A DNA stretch of 64,000 nucleotides from an uncultured Collinsella sp. (GTDB lineage Bacteria > Actinomycetota > Coriobacteriia > Coriobacteriales > Coriobacteriaceae), in assembly GCA_900540905.1 (NCBI GenBank), contig UQHR01000001.1:76234-140233 (forward strand), given 5' to 3'. Both the position numbers and the translations under genes were made by a program. Below are positions 6,033 through 13,418 of this stretch, in pieces. The first letter of the stretch is position 1, and each line of letters opens with the position of its first letter. The notes under the pieces were generated by a model that saw only the letters and a program-made list of their open reading frames with translations, had not been told where the DNA came from and ran no database searches.

Positions 6033-8525
6033 TTAGCTAATTCCCACAAACATGCAGCCCGAGGTGGCGCCGCGCAGGCGGGCGGCGGGCTTGCGGCCGG
6101 CTTGAGCCGCCTCGACGGCGCGACGGACGCGAGCGACGGCACGGCCAATCTCATCGGCCTCGAGCAAGGTTCCGTCGACCATAAGACGACGGACGCCGGC
6201 GTCGAGCAACTGCGGTACCTGCGGCGTGAGGTCGATGGGGTAAGCATCGTACAAGCGAGAGCGGCCATGGATGTCGGTGCGTACGGGCATGACCTTGCCG
6301 TCGATATTCTTGAGCGAGAGCTTGCGGGCACGCAGGCGGCAGTTGGCGCAATCGTGGATGCAGCCGTTGGCAACCTGCAGAATGCAATGCTCGCTTGTCA
6401 TGACGCGTGGGCGGCCAAAGACGGTGATGCCCAGAGTCGCGGGCGCGGCGGCGCCGAACGAGACAATCTCGTCGAGCGTGATCTCGGGCGAGAGCCAAAA
6501 CGCACCGGCCCCGCGCTCGGCAATCGCCTCCATGCAGGGCGTGTTGTGCACCGGCAGGCAAGAGCGAATCTCGGCCGTGGCGCCAACCTGGGCGGCCAGG
6601 GCAAGCTCAGAGATGTTGCCAATAGCGACCGTGGCGCCGGCAACAACCCACGGGTCGACGCGCTCGTGGTCAACGGCACGGCAGACCTCGTCGAGCACGG
6701 GCACGATGCCCTGCTCAAACGCATCGGCGGGGGAGAGCTCGGCCGCATCGAGCGCGTCGGTGGTCATGTAGATGCGCGTTGCACCCTCCGCTCGCGCTGC
6801 CTCGGCGGCCTCGAGCGAGGTGACGGTGGCGCAGATCTGCGGCTCGTCGCGGTAGTGCTCGGGCATGGGCCGCGTACATTTGTCGAGCACCGGCAGCTCG
6901 AGCGTGCGGGCACGCTCGTCATACGGTGCCAGAATGGCCTCCTCCAGCGCCTTGCAGGCGGCGGCGCGCACCTTGTGCACAGCGGAGAAGCCCATGCCGC
7001 AGCCCTTATCGAGCGCCACATCAAAGCTCGCGGACTCAAAGGGCGAGGACCCCATGCGGCCCACATGCTCTACCAGATCGGACGCCTCGACCGCGCGGGT
7101 CTTGGCGGCCTCGACGGTAAAGCCCGTGGCCGTGGCCGTAAGCGAAGGGGCGTCGCAGCAAGTAAGCGTGACGGCAAACGGTTCGCCCAAACGCGCCACA
7201 ACGGTTACATCAACGGCGCGGCGGCGCAGCACATCGCGCTTGAGCGCGGCGCCGGCAGCGTCAATGGCGCGCTGGCTTCGAATCACGCGCACGCGGCAGC
7301 CCTCGGGCATGCTGCGAGGCACGCGGCACTCGATGATGTCACCGGCGGCGGCATCATCGGCGGCAATGGTGGTCAGGAACTGGTCAAACTCGTTATCGTG
7401 GCGAAGCTCCAGCAGGTCGCCCTTGCCCACGGGCTCAAACAACTCAATGCGGGCGATGGCGGCGCGCCGACGGCGGTCGTCGGGCTTGAGGCCGCGCACA
7501 TCGCGGTTGGCCGGGCGGCTGCCCAGCACCGTGCCCACGATCTGGCCGCGGTTGTTGGAGCGCTCGTAGCTCATCATCTCGTCACCCGAGGTACCGTCTT
7601 GGTAGGCGTGCGTAAAGTCGCGGTTAAAGCAGCGCTTGAGCTGTCGCTGGCGGGCCGCATCCTCATCCTTAGAGGTCGAAACATCGGCCAGCATGTCATC
7701 AATCTGATGACGATACACGTCGACGATGGAATACACGTAATCGGGGGCCTTCATGCGGCCCTCGAGCTTGAGCGATGCGGCGCCGGCGTCATACAGACGG
7801 CGAACAAGCTGCGAAGTGTTGGTGTCGCGCGGGCACAGCGCGCGCTCGCGTCCGGCAGGGGAGAGCGAGCGGCCGTTCTCGTCAATTAGCTTGTAGGGTA
7901 GGCGGCAGGGCTGGGCGCACATGCCGCGGTTGGCCGAGCGGCCAGCCATGGCAAAGCTCGACAGCAGGCACAGACCCGAGTAGCAAAAGCAGATGGCACC
8001 GTGGCTAAAGACCTCAAGGTCCACATCGGGCGCGGCGTTGTGAATGGCGGCGATCTCGTCGATGGAGAGCTCGCGCGAGAGAGTCACGCGGTCGGCGCCC
8101 TGCTCACGGCACCAAAGGGTTCCGCGGTCGTCGTGGATGTTCGCCTGGGTCGAGATGTGTGTCTCGATGCCGGGCATGGTGCGCTTGACCTCAAAGAACA
8201 GACCCCAGTCCTGGATAATGAAGGCGTCGGCGCCCAGCGTGGAGCAGCGATGGATGAGTTGCAGCGCATCGCCCATCTCAGACTGCTTGATGACGATGTT
8301 TACCGTGACGTAGACGCGCGACCCGGCTAGATGCGCGGCGCGGCAGGCTTGCTCAAAGGCCTCGTCGGTAAAGTTGGTTGCCTTGCGGCGGGCGTTGAAG
8401 CTGCCCATGCCGCAGTAGATGGCGTCTGCCCCGGCAGCGAGCGCGGCGGCAAAGGGCTCGGGCCCTCCGGCGGGCGCCAAAAGCTCGGGTCTGCGGTTGG
8501 TGGTTCGACTGGCGGTTGCGGTCAT
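6033..8525 (-). CDS. U32-family protein (peptidase U32 / RNA hydroxylase type), long form
   Basis: The 830-residue protein opens with the U32 signature (PELLAPAGGPEPFAAALAAG, then ADAIYCGMGSFNAR) and carries the Cys-rich collagenase-like block near residues 180-210 (CFCYSGLCLLS ... MCAQPCRLPYK), which holds an iron-sulfur cluster in characterised relatives. A long C-terminal extension ends with another Cys cluster (CIHDCANCRLR). Relatives RlhA and TrhP hydroxylate 23S rRNA or tRNA; others are annotated as peptidases. A shorter paralogue is at 49224-51200. RNA modification is favoured because of the pseudouridine synthase neighbour (inference). The ribosome-binding site GAAAGGCAGGAT precedes the ATG. 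Confidence 0.82.
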   Translation of the reverse strand: MTATASRTTNRRPELLAPAGGPEPFAAALAAGADAIYCGMGSFNARRKATNFTDEAFEQACRAAHLAGSRVYVTVNIVIKQSEMGDALQLIHRCSTLGADAFIIQDWGLFFEVKRTMPGIETHISTQANIHDDRGTLWCREQGADRVTLSRELSIDEIAAIHNAAPDVDLEVFSHGAICFCYSGLCLLSSFAMAGRSANRGMCAQPCRLPYKLIDENGRSLSPAGRERALCPRDTNTSQLVRRLYDAGAASLKLEGRMKAPDYVYSIVDVYRHQIDDMLADVSTSKDEDAARQRQLKRCFNRDFTHAYQDGTSGDEMMSYERSNNRGQIVGTVLGSRPANRDVRGLKPDDRRRRAAIARIELFEPVGKGDLLELRHDNEFDQFLTTIAADDAAAGDIIECRVPRSMPEGCRVRVIRSQRAIDAAGAALKRDVLRRRAVDVTVVARLGEPFAVTLTCCDAPSLTATATGFTVEAAKTRAVEASDLVEHVGRMGSSPFESASFDVALDKGCGMGFSAVHKVRAAACKALEEAILAPYDERARTLELPVLDKCTRPMPEHYRDEPQICATVTSLEAAEAARAEGATRIYMTTDALDAAELSPADAFEQGIVPVLDEVCRAVDHERVDPWVVAGATVAIGNISELALAAQVGATAEIRSCLPVHNTPCMEAIAERGAGAFWLSPEITLDEIVSFGAAAPATLGITVFGRPRVMTSEHCILQVANGCIHDCANCRLRARKLSLKNIDGKVMPVRTDIHGRSRLYDAYPIDLTPQVPQLLDAGVRRLMVDGTLLEADEIGRAVARVRRAVEAAQAGRKPAARLRGATSGCMFVGIS

Positions 8526-8707
8526 ATCCTGCCTTTCAAAATGCTCAGATATTCAAAAGTATAGTGGTGCCGTTGCGGCAGGCGATGCCCGTGCTCCAAG
8601 CGGGATAAAGTCTTCAGCAGCTTAGGCTGGCTGACCCCGTGGAGAACCGTTCAGCTGCCAACGGGCGCCGTTGGGCGATAAAATATTCTCTCCAGCTGAT
8701 AATATTC

Positions 8708-8736
8708 TTGCATCAAACAGAAACCTTGAGTACTAT
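8708..8736 (+). promoter_or_regulatory. promoter of ridA
   Basis: TTGCAT (8708-8713) and TACTAT (8731-8736) are separated by exactly 17 bp, a good sigma70-type match, leaving a leader of about 85 nt. The 300-bp gap 8526-8825 also holds a 7-3-7 palindrome, CCAACGG-GCG-CCGTTGG, at 8658-8674, upstream of the -35 box, which could be an activator or repressor site. Nothing else was recognised in the gap. Confidence 0.65.
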
Positions 8737-8825
8737 CCCAAATCAAGCGCGGTGTTCAGACCGAATTGTGCCTCCCGGTGCGAACGCCGCGCTCACGCTC
8801 TCTATCTGATCGTAAGGAGAAAAAC

Positions 8826-9203
8826 ATGAGCGAGACCGTCGTGTCTTCCGATAACGCACCCGCAGCCATCGGACCGTATTCCCCCGGTATCCAGACCGGC
8901 AACATGGTGTTCCTGTCCGGCCAGCTGGGCATCGACCCCACAACTGGCAAGATGCCCGAGGGCGTCGAGGCCCAGGCCAAGCAGTCCCTTGCTAACGTCG
9001 AGGCCCTGCTGACTGCCGCCGGCGCTACGTTTGCCGATGTCGTCAAGACCACGGTCTACCTGGCCGACATTGCCGACTTCGCTGCCGTGAACGAGATCTA
9101 CGCCTCCAAGTTCGAGGCCCCGTTCCCCGCGCGCAGCGCTTTCCAGGTTGCCGCCCTTCCGGCTGGCGGTCTGGTCGAGATCGAGGTCGTCGCCGCTCTC
9201 TAA
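8826..9203 (+). CDS. ridA: RidA-family enamine/imine deaminase
   Basis: This 125-residue protein belongs to the RidA (YjgF/YER057c/UK114) family, which hydrolyses reactive 2-aminoacrylate and related imines released by PLP enzymes. The start is set at ATG 8826, which follows GTAAGGAGAAAAAC; an upstream in-frame ATG has no such site. Characteristic segments are IGPYSPGIQTGNMVFLSGQ and, near the C-terminus, PARSAFQVAALPAGGLVEIE, with the conserved arginine. It sits at the edge of the purine locus, whose diaminopropionate ammonia-lyase should release aminoacrylate. It ends at a bidirectional terminator. Confidence 0.93.
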   Translation: MSETVVSSDNAPAAIGPYSPGIQTGNMVFLSGQLGIDPTTGKMPEGVEAQAKQSLANVEALLTAAGATFADVVKTTVYLADIADFAAVNEIYASKFEAPFPARSAFQVAALPAGGLVEIEVVAAL

Positions 9204-9232
9204 GGCGTTGGCAACAACTAAACATGACATGC

Positions 9233-9274
9233 AAAAAGACCCTGCAGCGCGTGCGAGCTGCAGGGTCTTTTGTT
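9233..9274. terminator. bidirectional terminator between ridA and regulator
   Basis: A 14-bp perfect stem (9235-9248 with 9257-9270) has A-runs on the left and T-runs on the right, so it works in both directions between two convergent genes. Confidence 0.92.
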
Positions 9275-9315
9275 AAGTGACGGATCGCTTGTGGAGCCGC
9301 GCTCCATTTTGCTCG

Positions 9316-10023
9316 TTAGCCCTCCTTGCGAACTTTTTGCAGGTAGCGGTAGACGCTGGGCTCCGAGATGCCCAGCGCGGTGGCGGCGCAGGCCACGGCG
9401 CCCTTGAGCATGAACACCCCGTTGCCGTTGAGGTGGCGAATGACGTCCACGCGGTCGCTCTGACCAAGCGACGCTACATCCAGCCCGCGCGCGCTCAGCA
9501 ACTCGGCAATGCTGCGGTCGATGAGCTCCTGTGTAGACTCCGAAAGGCTTTCGACCTCGATAGGGGCGGGCTCCGTGCGCGTCGGCGCCGCGTCGAAGCA
9601 CGCCATGAGCTGCTGCGCCATGGCGTTGATGGAGCGCACGGTCGAGAGGTCGGTGTTGACGCAGAGCATACCGACGATCTCATCATTCTCGCGGATAAAG
9701 TACGTCGCTGACTCCAACGTCTTGCCGCCGGCACCGCGCCCCTCGTAGCCCGTAATAAACGGCAGGTCGCGATACTTGGCGTCGTGCATGATCTTGAGTG
9801 CCAGATCGGTGGCGGGACCGCCGACCTTGCGGCCGCTCACGATGCCGTTGCGAATATCGACGATGGCGTGGTCGGGATCCGAGAAATCGTGCAGCACGAT
9901 TTCGCTGTTCTTACCGAGTATCTGCTCCAGGAAATCGACCATCGGCAAAAAGCGACGTACGGTCTCGTTCACGGGCAACTCCTTGGGGTGAAATCGGAAA
10001 TGTTCATAACAATTTTTTCTCAT
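9316..10023 (-). CDS. YheO/DauR-type PAS and HTH transcriptional regulator (first copy)
   Basis: The 235-residue protein has an N-terminal YheO-like PAS domain (about residues 15-125, with VDFLEQILGKNSEIVLHDFS and VDIRNGIVSGRKVGGPATD) and a C-terminal helix-turn-helix (TALGISEPSVYRYLQKVRKE). Related DauR regulators repress amino-acid catabolic operons. The start was placed at ATG 10023, behind GAGGAA; ATG 10050 and TTG 10113 are in frame but lack a ribosome-binding site. It is divergent from the NCS2 permease gene and convergent with ridA. A paralogue at 23844-24497 is divergent from ygeX, so the pair brackets the first half of the purine locus. Confidence 0.82.
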   Translation of the reverse strand: MRKNCYEHFRFHPKELPVNETVRRFLPMVDFLEQILGKNSEIVLHDFSDPDHAIVDIRNGIVSGRKVGGPATDLALKIMHDAKYRDLPFITGYEGRGAGGKTLESATYFIRENDEIVGMLCVNTDLSTVRSINAMAQQLMACFDAAPTRTEPAPIEVESLSESTQELIDRSIAELLSARGLDVASLGQSDRVDVIRHLNGNGVFMLKGAVACAATALGISEPSVYRYLQKVRKEG

Positions 10024-10208
10024 GGTAACACGCCATTCCTCATCTCGCATATTCGCAGGTACATTGCGTAATACAGACGAACGGTAGGAATTTGGCGGTA
10101 AACGGTTGACCAAAAGAAATGTTAGATGTTATTTTGACCAGACACTTTCCTGACCTGCGGAAATGCGTAATTTCAGCTGAAGAATAGTCTGATAACAAAA
10201 AATTATTA

Positions 10209-10237
10209 TTGAGAATGAGAATCATCTTTAATACGAT
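10209..10237 (+). promoter_or_regulatory. NCS2 permease promoter overlapping a Fur-box-like site
   Basis: TTGAGA (10209-10214) and TACGAT (10232-10237) are 17 bp apart. The spacer contains GAGAATGAGAATCATCTTT (10211-10229), which matches 14 of 19 positions of the classical Fur box. The 301-bp gap between the regulator and the permease also holds TTCAGCTGAA (10172-10181) and a second promoter-like TTGACC (10106-10111) with a TATTTT 18 bp further on. Control by a Fur-type or other metalloregulator is a hypothesis. Confidence 0.45.
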
Positions 10238-10324
10238 ATGCAATGAAGGCACAACCTCAACCCCGCACTGCGTCACAATAGAGCGTCAGATGCGAAAACA
10301 ACTACTTCGAGGATTGGTGGTCAA

Positions 10325-11719
10325 ATGACCCAGGAGACGGTTACGAACGGCACTGAAGCCCTGTTCACTCGCGAAGGCATGCCTCCCGTTAAGGAAATGA
10401 TCCCGTGTGCCCTTCAGCACGTACTGGCATCGTTTGCCGGCATCATTACCCCGGCGGTCATCATGGCCGGCGTCTACGGCTTTAATAGCCAGCAGAGTAC
10501 CGACATCATCCAGGTCGCGCTCATTCTTTCGGCGATCGACACGGCCCTTCAGGCCTTCGCTCCCTTCCGTCGCATCGGCGGCGGCCTGCCCATCGTCATG
10601 GGCGTTTCGTTCGCGTTCCTGCCGGCCCTGCAGGCCATGGGTGCCTCGGGCTTTAGCTTTGGTGCGCTGCTGGGTGGCGAGATCGTCGGCGGCGCCGTCG
10701 CGGTCCTCTTTGGTCTGGCCTACAGCAAGATCAAGTGGCTGTTCCCGCCCGTCGTGACCGGTACGGTCATCTTCTCCATCGGCGTTTCGCTGTATCCCAC
10801 GGCCGTCAAGTATATGGCCGGCGGTATGGGTACGCCGCTGTGGGGCACCCCGCAGGCCTGGTGCGTCGCTCTTATCACCTTCGCCGTGGTCTTTGCGCTC
10901 GCCAACTTTGGCAAGGGCACGCTCAAGCTGGGATCCGTGTTCTTTGGCATGATCGTTGGCATGATCGTCTCCATCCCCTTTGGCATGATCGACTTCTCCA
11001 GCGTCGCCACCGCTCAGGTCTTCGCTCTTCCCAAGCTCATGCCCTACGCGCTCGAGTTTGATCCCGAGGTCTGCATTACCCTCGCCGTCGTGTTCCCCAT
11101 GGTTGCCATCCAGGTTATCGGTGACGTCTCCGCCGCCTGCCTGGGCTCCATCGACCGTATGCCCACCGAGCGCGAGCTCTCCGGCGCTATCGTGTCCCAG
11201 GGCCTCACCTCTATGGTCGGCGGTCTGCTGGGCGGTCTTCCCACCAGCGCCCTTGGCCAGAACGTGGGCATCATCTGCTCCAACAAGGTCGTCAACAAGT
11301 GGGTCTTTGTGATCATTGCGGCCGTCTTTGCCATCGCCGGTCTGTTCCCGCAGCTCTCTGCCGTCCTTTCCGCTATCCCGCAGCCCGTCATCGGCGGCGC
11401 GACCGTCGGCGTCTTTGGCACCATCACCATGAACGGCGTGCGCATGTTCACCCGCGAGGGCCTCACGCAGCGCACTACCACCATCGTCGGCACCTCCGTC
11501 GTCTTTGGCCTGGGTATCTGGATGGCCAGCGGTTGCCTTGCCGGCGAGGGTATGCCCGCCTGGGTGTCCACCGTCATCGGCTCCAATGCCGTAACCCCCA
11601 CCGCCATCATGGCCATTGTCCTTAACCTGATCCTTCCGCAGACGCCGGTCGTGGCTCAGCACATCGATGCTGCCAAGGACGCTGCCGTGGATCTGGTCTT
11701 GCCCGAGAGCAAGAAGTAA
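10325..11719 (+). CDS. NCS2-family xanthine/urate/uracil permease
   Basis: This 464-residue integral membrane protein belongs to the nucleobase:cation symporter-2 family. It has many hydrophobic segments, the start ALQHVLASFAGIITPAVIM typical of the first helix, and the substrate-site region GGLPTSALGQNVGIICSNK, corresponding to the family signature around TM10. Members import xanthine, urate or uracil. The location directly before ssnA, ygfK and xdhD favours xanthine or urate as substrate (inference). The ATG follows GAGGATTGGTGGTCAA. Confidence 0.88.
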   Translation: MTQETVTNGTEALFTREGMPPVKEMIPCALQHVLASFAGIITPAVIMAGVYGFNSQQSTDIIQVALILSAIDTALQAFAPFRRIGGGLPIVMGVSFAFLPALQAMGASGFSFGALLGGEIVGGAVAVLFGLAYSKIKWLFPPVVTGTVIFSIGVSLYPTAVKYMAGGMGTPLWGTPQAWCVALITFAVVFALANFGKGTLKLGSVFFGMIVGMIVSIPFGMIDFSSVATAQVFALPKLMPYALEFDPEVCITLAVVFPMVAIQVIGDVSAACLGSIDRMPTERELSGAIVSQGLTSMVGGLLGGLPTSALGQNVGIICSNKVVNKWVFVIIAAVFAIAGLFPQLSAVLSAIPQPVIGGATVGVFGTITMNGVRMFTREGLTQRTTTIVGTSVVFGLGIWMASGCLAGEGMPAWVSTVIGSNAVTPTAIMAIVLNLILPQTPVVAQHIDAAKDAAVDLVLPESKK

Positions 11720-11736
11720 CCAATTCGGTGCTATTC

Positions 11737-11858
11737 GTCGGCGGGCGCATCGCCTCGTCCGCCGACGTCATGCGGCGCCAAGCCGCACTTCAAAGGGTTT
11801 GTCCCTTTGGTGAAGCGTTGACGGGAGAGGGCCCGTTTCCGGTGTAGGCCGGCGCTTC
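11737..11858 (+). promoter_or_regulatory. hairpin-rich leader before ssnA
   Basis: The NCS2-ssnA gap contains successive stems: GTCGGCGG 11737-11744 with CCGCCGAC 11759-11766; TGCGGC 11771-11776 with GCCGCA 11782-11787; AAAGGG 11792-11797 with CCCTTT 11803-11808. A possible three-way junction follows (GAAGCG 11812-11817 with CGCTTC 11853-11858, enclosing ACGGG 11821-11825 paired with CCCGT 11832-11836, and a CCGG/CCGG arm). It could be a terminator plus riboswitch-like leader; no known riboswitch class was recognised. Confidence 0.4.
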
Positions 11859-11914
11859 GCACTCCGCCATGTCAGAGGTGTCAAACCCCGCCCCTGATGT
11901 TGAAGGGAGCATTT

Positions 11915-13270
11915 ATGCTTCTGGTCGCTAACGGTTCCGTCTTTACCCGCAATGCTCAGGCCCCGTTCATTCCAAACGGTGCGGTCGCCATTGACGGAGA
12001 TACGATCGTCGAAGTAGGTCCCGAGTGCGAGCTCAAGGCCAAGTACCCGGATGCCGAGTACGTCGATGCCCAGGGCAACCTCATCATGCCCGGACTCATC
12101 AACTGCCACACCCACATCTACTCGGGTCTGGCCCGCGGCCTTGCCATTAAGGGCTGCAACCCCACCAACTTCCTGGAGAATCTTGAGCAGCAGTGGTGGA
12201 AGATCGACGACAATCTGACACTCGACGGCACCAAGGCAAGCGCCTATGCCACGATTCTGGACTCCATTCGCGATGGTGTCACCACGATCTTCGACCACCA
12301 CGCGAGCTTCTGCGAGATCCCGGGAAGCCTCTTTACCATTAAGGATGCAGCTCAGGAGCTGGGCATGCGTTCGTGCCTGTGCTACGAGGTCTCCGATCGC
12401 CGCGGCCAGGAAAAATGCGACCAGGCCATTGCCGAGAACGCCGAATTTGCCCAGTGGGCCGCCAAGGAGCGTCGCGACAACGACAACCACATGATCGCTG
12501 CCATGTTTGGCGGACATGCCACCTTTACACTTTCGGACGAGACCATGGATAAGATGGCCGAGGCCAACAACGGCCTGACCGGCTTCCACATCCATGTGTG
12601 CGAGGGCATGAACGACGTGTGGGATTCCCGCCTCAACCGCGGTGGTATCAGCCCCGTCGAGCGCCTGCTGCAGCACAACCTGCTGGGTCCCGACACCATG
12701 CTCGGCCACTGCATCCACGTGACGCCTGCCGAGATGGATATCGTCAAGGAGTCCGGCACCTGGCTCGTCAACAACCCAGAATCCAATATGGGCAACGCCG
12801 TAGGCTGCGCCCCCGTGCTCGAGTTCTTCCGCCGCGGCATCCCCGTGTGCATGGGCACCGATGCCTACACCCACGATATGCTCGAGAGCCTCAAGGTCTT
12901 CCTGATCATTCAGCGTCACAACGCCGCTATGCCCAACGTGGGCTGGTGCGAGGCAATGACGATGCTGTTCGAGAACAACGCCAAGATGGCCAGCAAGTAC
13001 TTCGATCGCAAGCTCGGTGTGCTCGAGGCCGGCGCTGCCGCCGACGTCATCGTCATGGACTACAAGCCCTTTACGCCGCTGAGCGAGGAGAACATCGACG
13101 GCCACATGCTCTTTGGCATGATGGGCAAAAACTGCCGCACCACCATCATCAACGGCCGCGTCCTGTACAAGGATCGCGAGTTCGTTGGCATTGATGAGGA
13201 CAAGATCAACGCGTGGACCATGGCTGAGTCCAAGAAGCTCTGGAGCACGCTCAACGAACGCACCTACTAA
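11915..13270 (+). CDS. ssnA: SsnA-type amidohydrolase
   Basis: This 451-residue amidohydrolase-superfamily enzyme is of the SsnA type, one of the proteins of the selenium-linked purine cluster. Metal ligands are visible: the HxH motif in PGLINCHTHIYSG, HIHVCEG, GHCIHV and the aspartate in MGTDAYTHD. The family hydrolyses C-N bonds of purine-like or triazine-like rings; SsnA's exact reaction is not settled. The start chosen is ATG 11915 after GAAGGGAGC; an in-frame ATG 18 bp upstream is less likely. It is followed 148 bp later by ygfK. Confidence 0.88.
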   Translation: MLLVANGSVFTRNAQAPFIPNGAVAIDGDTIVEVGPECELKAKYPDAEYVDAQGNLIMPGLINCHTHIYSGLARGLAIKGCNPTNFLENLEQQWWKIDDNLTLDGTKASAYATILDSIRDGVTTIFDHHASFCEIPGSLFTIKDAAQELGMRSCLCYEVSDRRGQEKCDQAIAENAEFAQWAAKERRDNDNHMIAAMFGGHATFTLSDETMDKMAEANNGLTGFHIHVCEGMNDVWDSRLNRGGISPVERLLQHNLLGPDTMLGHCIHVTPAEMDIVKESGTWLVNNPESNMGNAVGCAPVLEFFRRGIPVCMGTDAYTHDMLESLKVFLIIQRHNAAMPNVGWCEAMTMLFENNAKMASKYFDRKLGVLEAGAAADVIVMDYKPFTPLSEENIDGHMLFGMMGKNCRTTIINGRVLYKDREFVGIDEDKINAWTMAESKKLWSTLNERTY

Positions 13271-13284
13271 TTACAAGTAGATTC

Positions 13285-13320
13285 ACGCGCGTCGGATGTT
13301 TCGCCGCGTTCGACGCGCGT
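13285..13320. repeat. inverted repeat between ssnA and ygfK
   Basis: ACGCGCGTCG (13285-13294) and CGACGCGCGT (13311-13320) are perfectly complementary with a 16-nt loop. There is no T-run. It may attenuate transcription into ygfK or stabilise the ssnA message end. Confidence 0.6.
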
Positions 13321-13418
13321 ATAGGCGGCCTCCGCGGGGTCGCCGGCGCTGTGCTAGCGCTACACCGTATTTGCGCCCGTCGCGCGGTCTCGCCGGGCGT
13401 TACAGAGAGGAGCTCATT

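Noticed and set aside
6102..7889. Long plus-strand ORF opposite the U32 gene
   Set aside because: It is a 595-codon shadow of a strongly biased minus-strand gene; its translation is low-complexity Gly/Ala/Arg/His and no ribosome-binding site is present.
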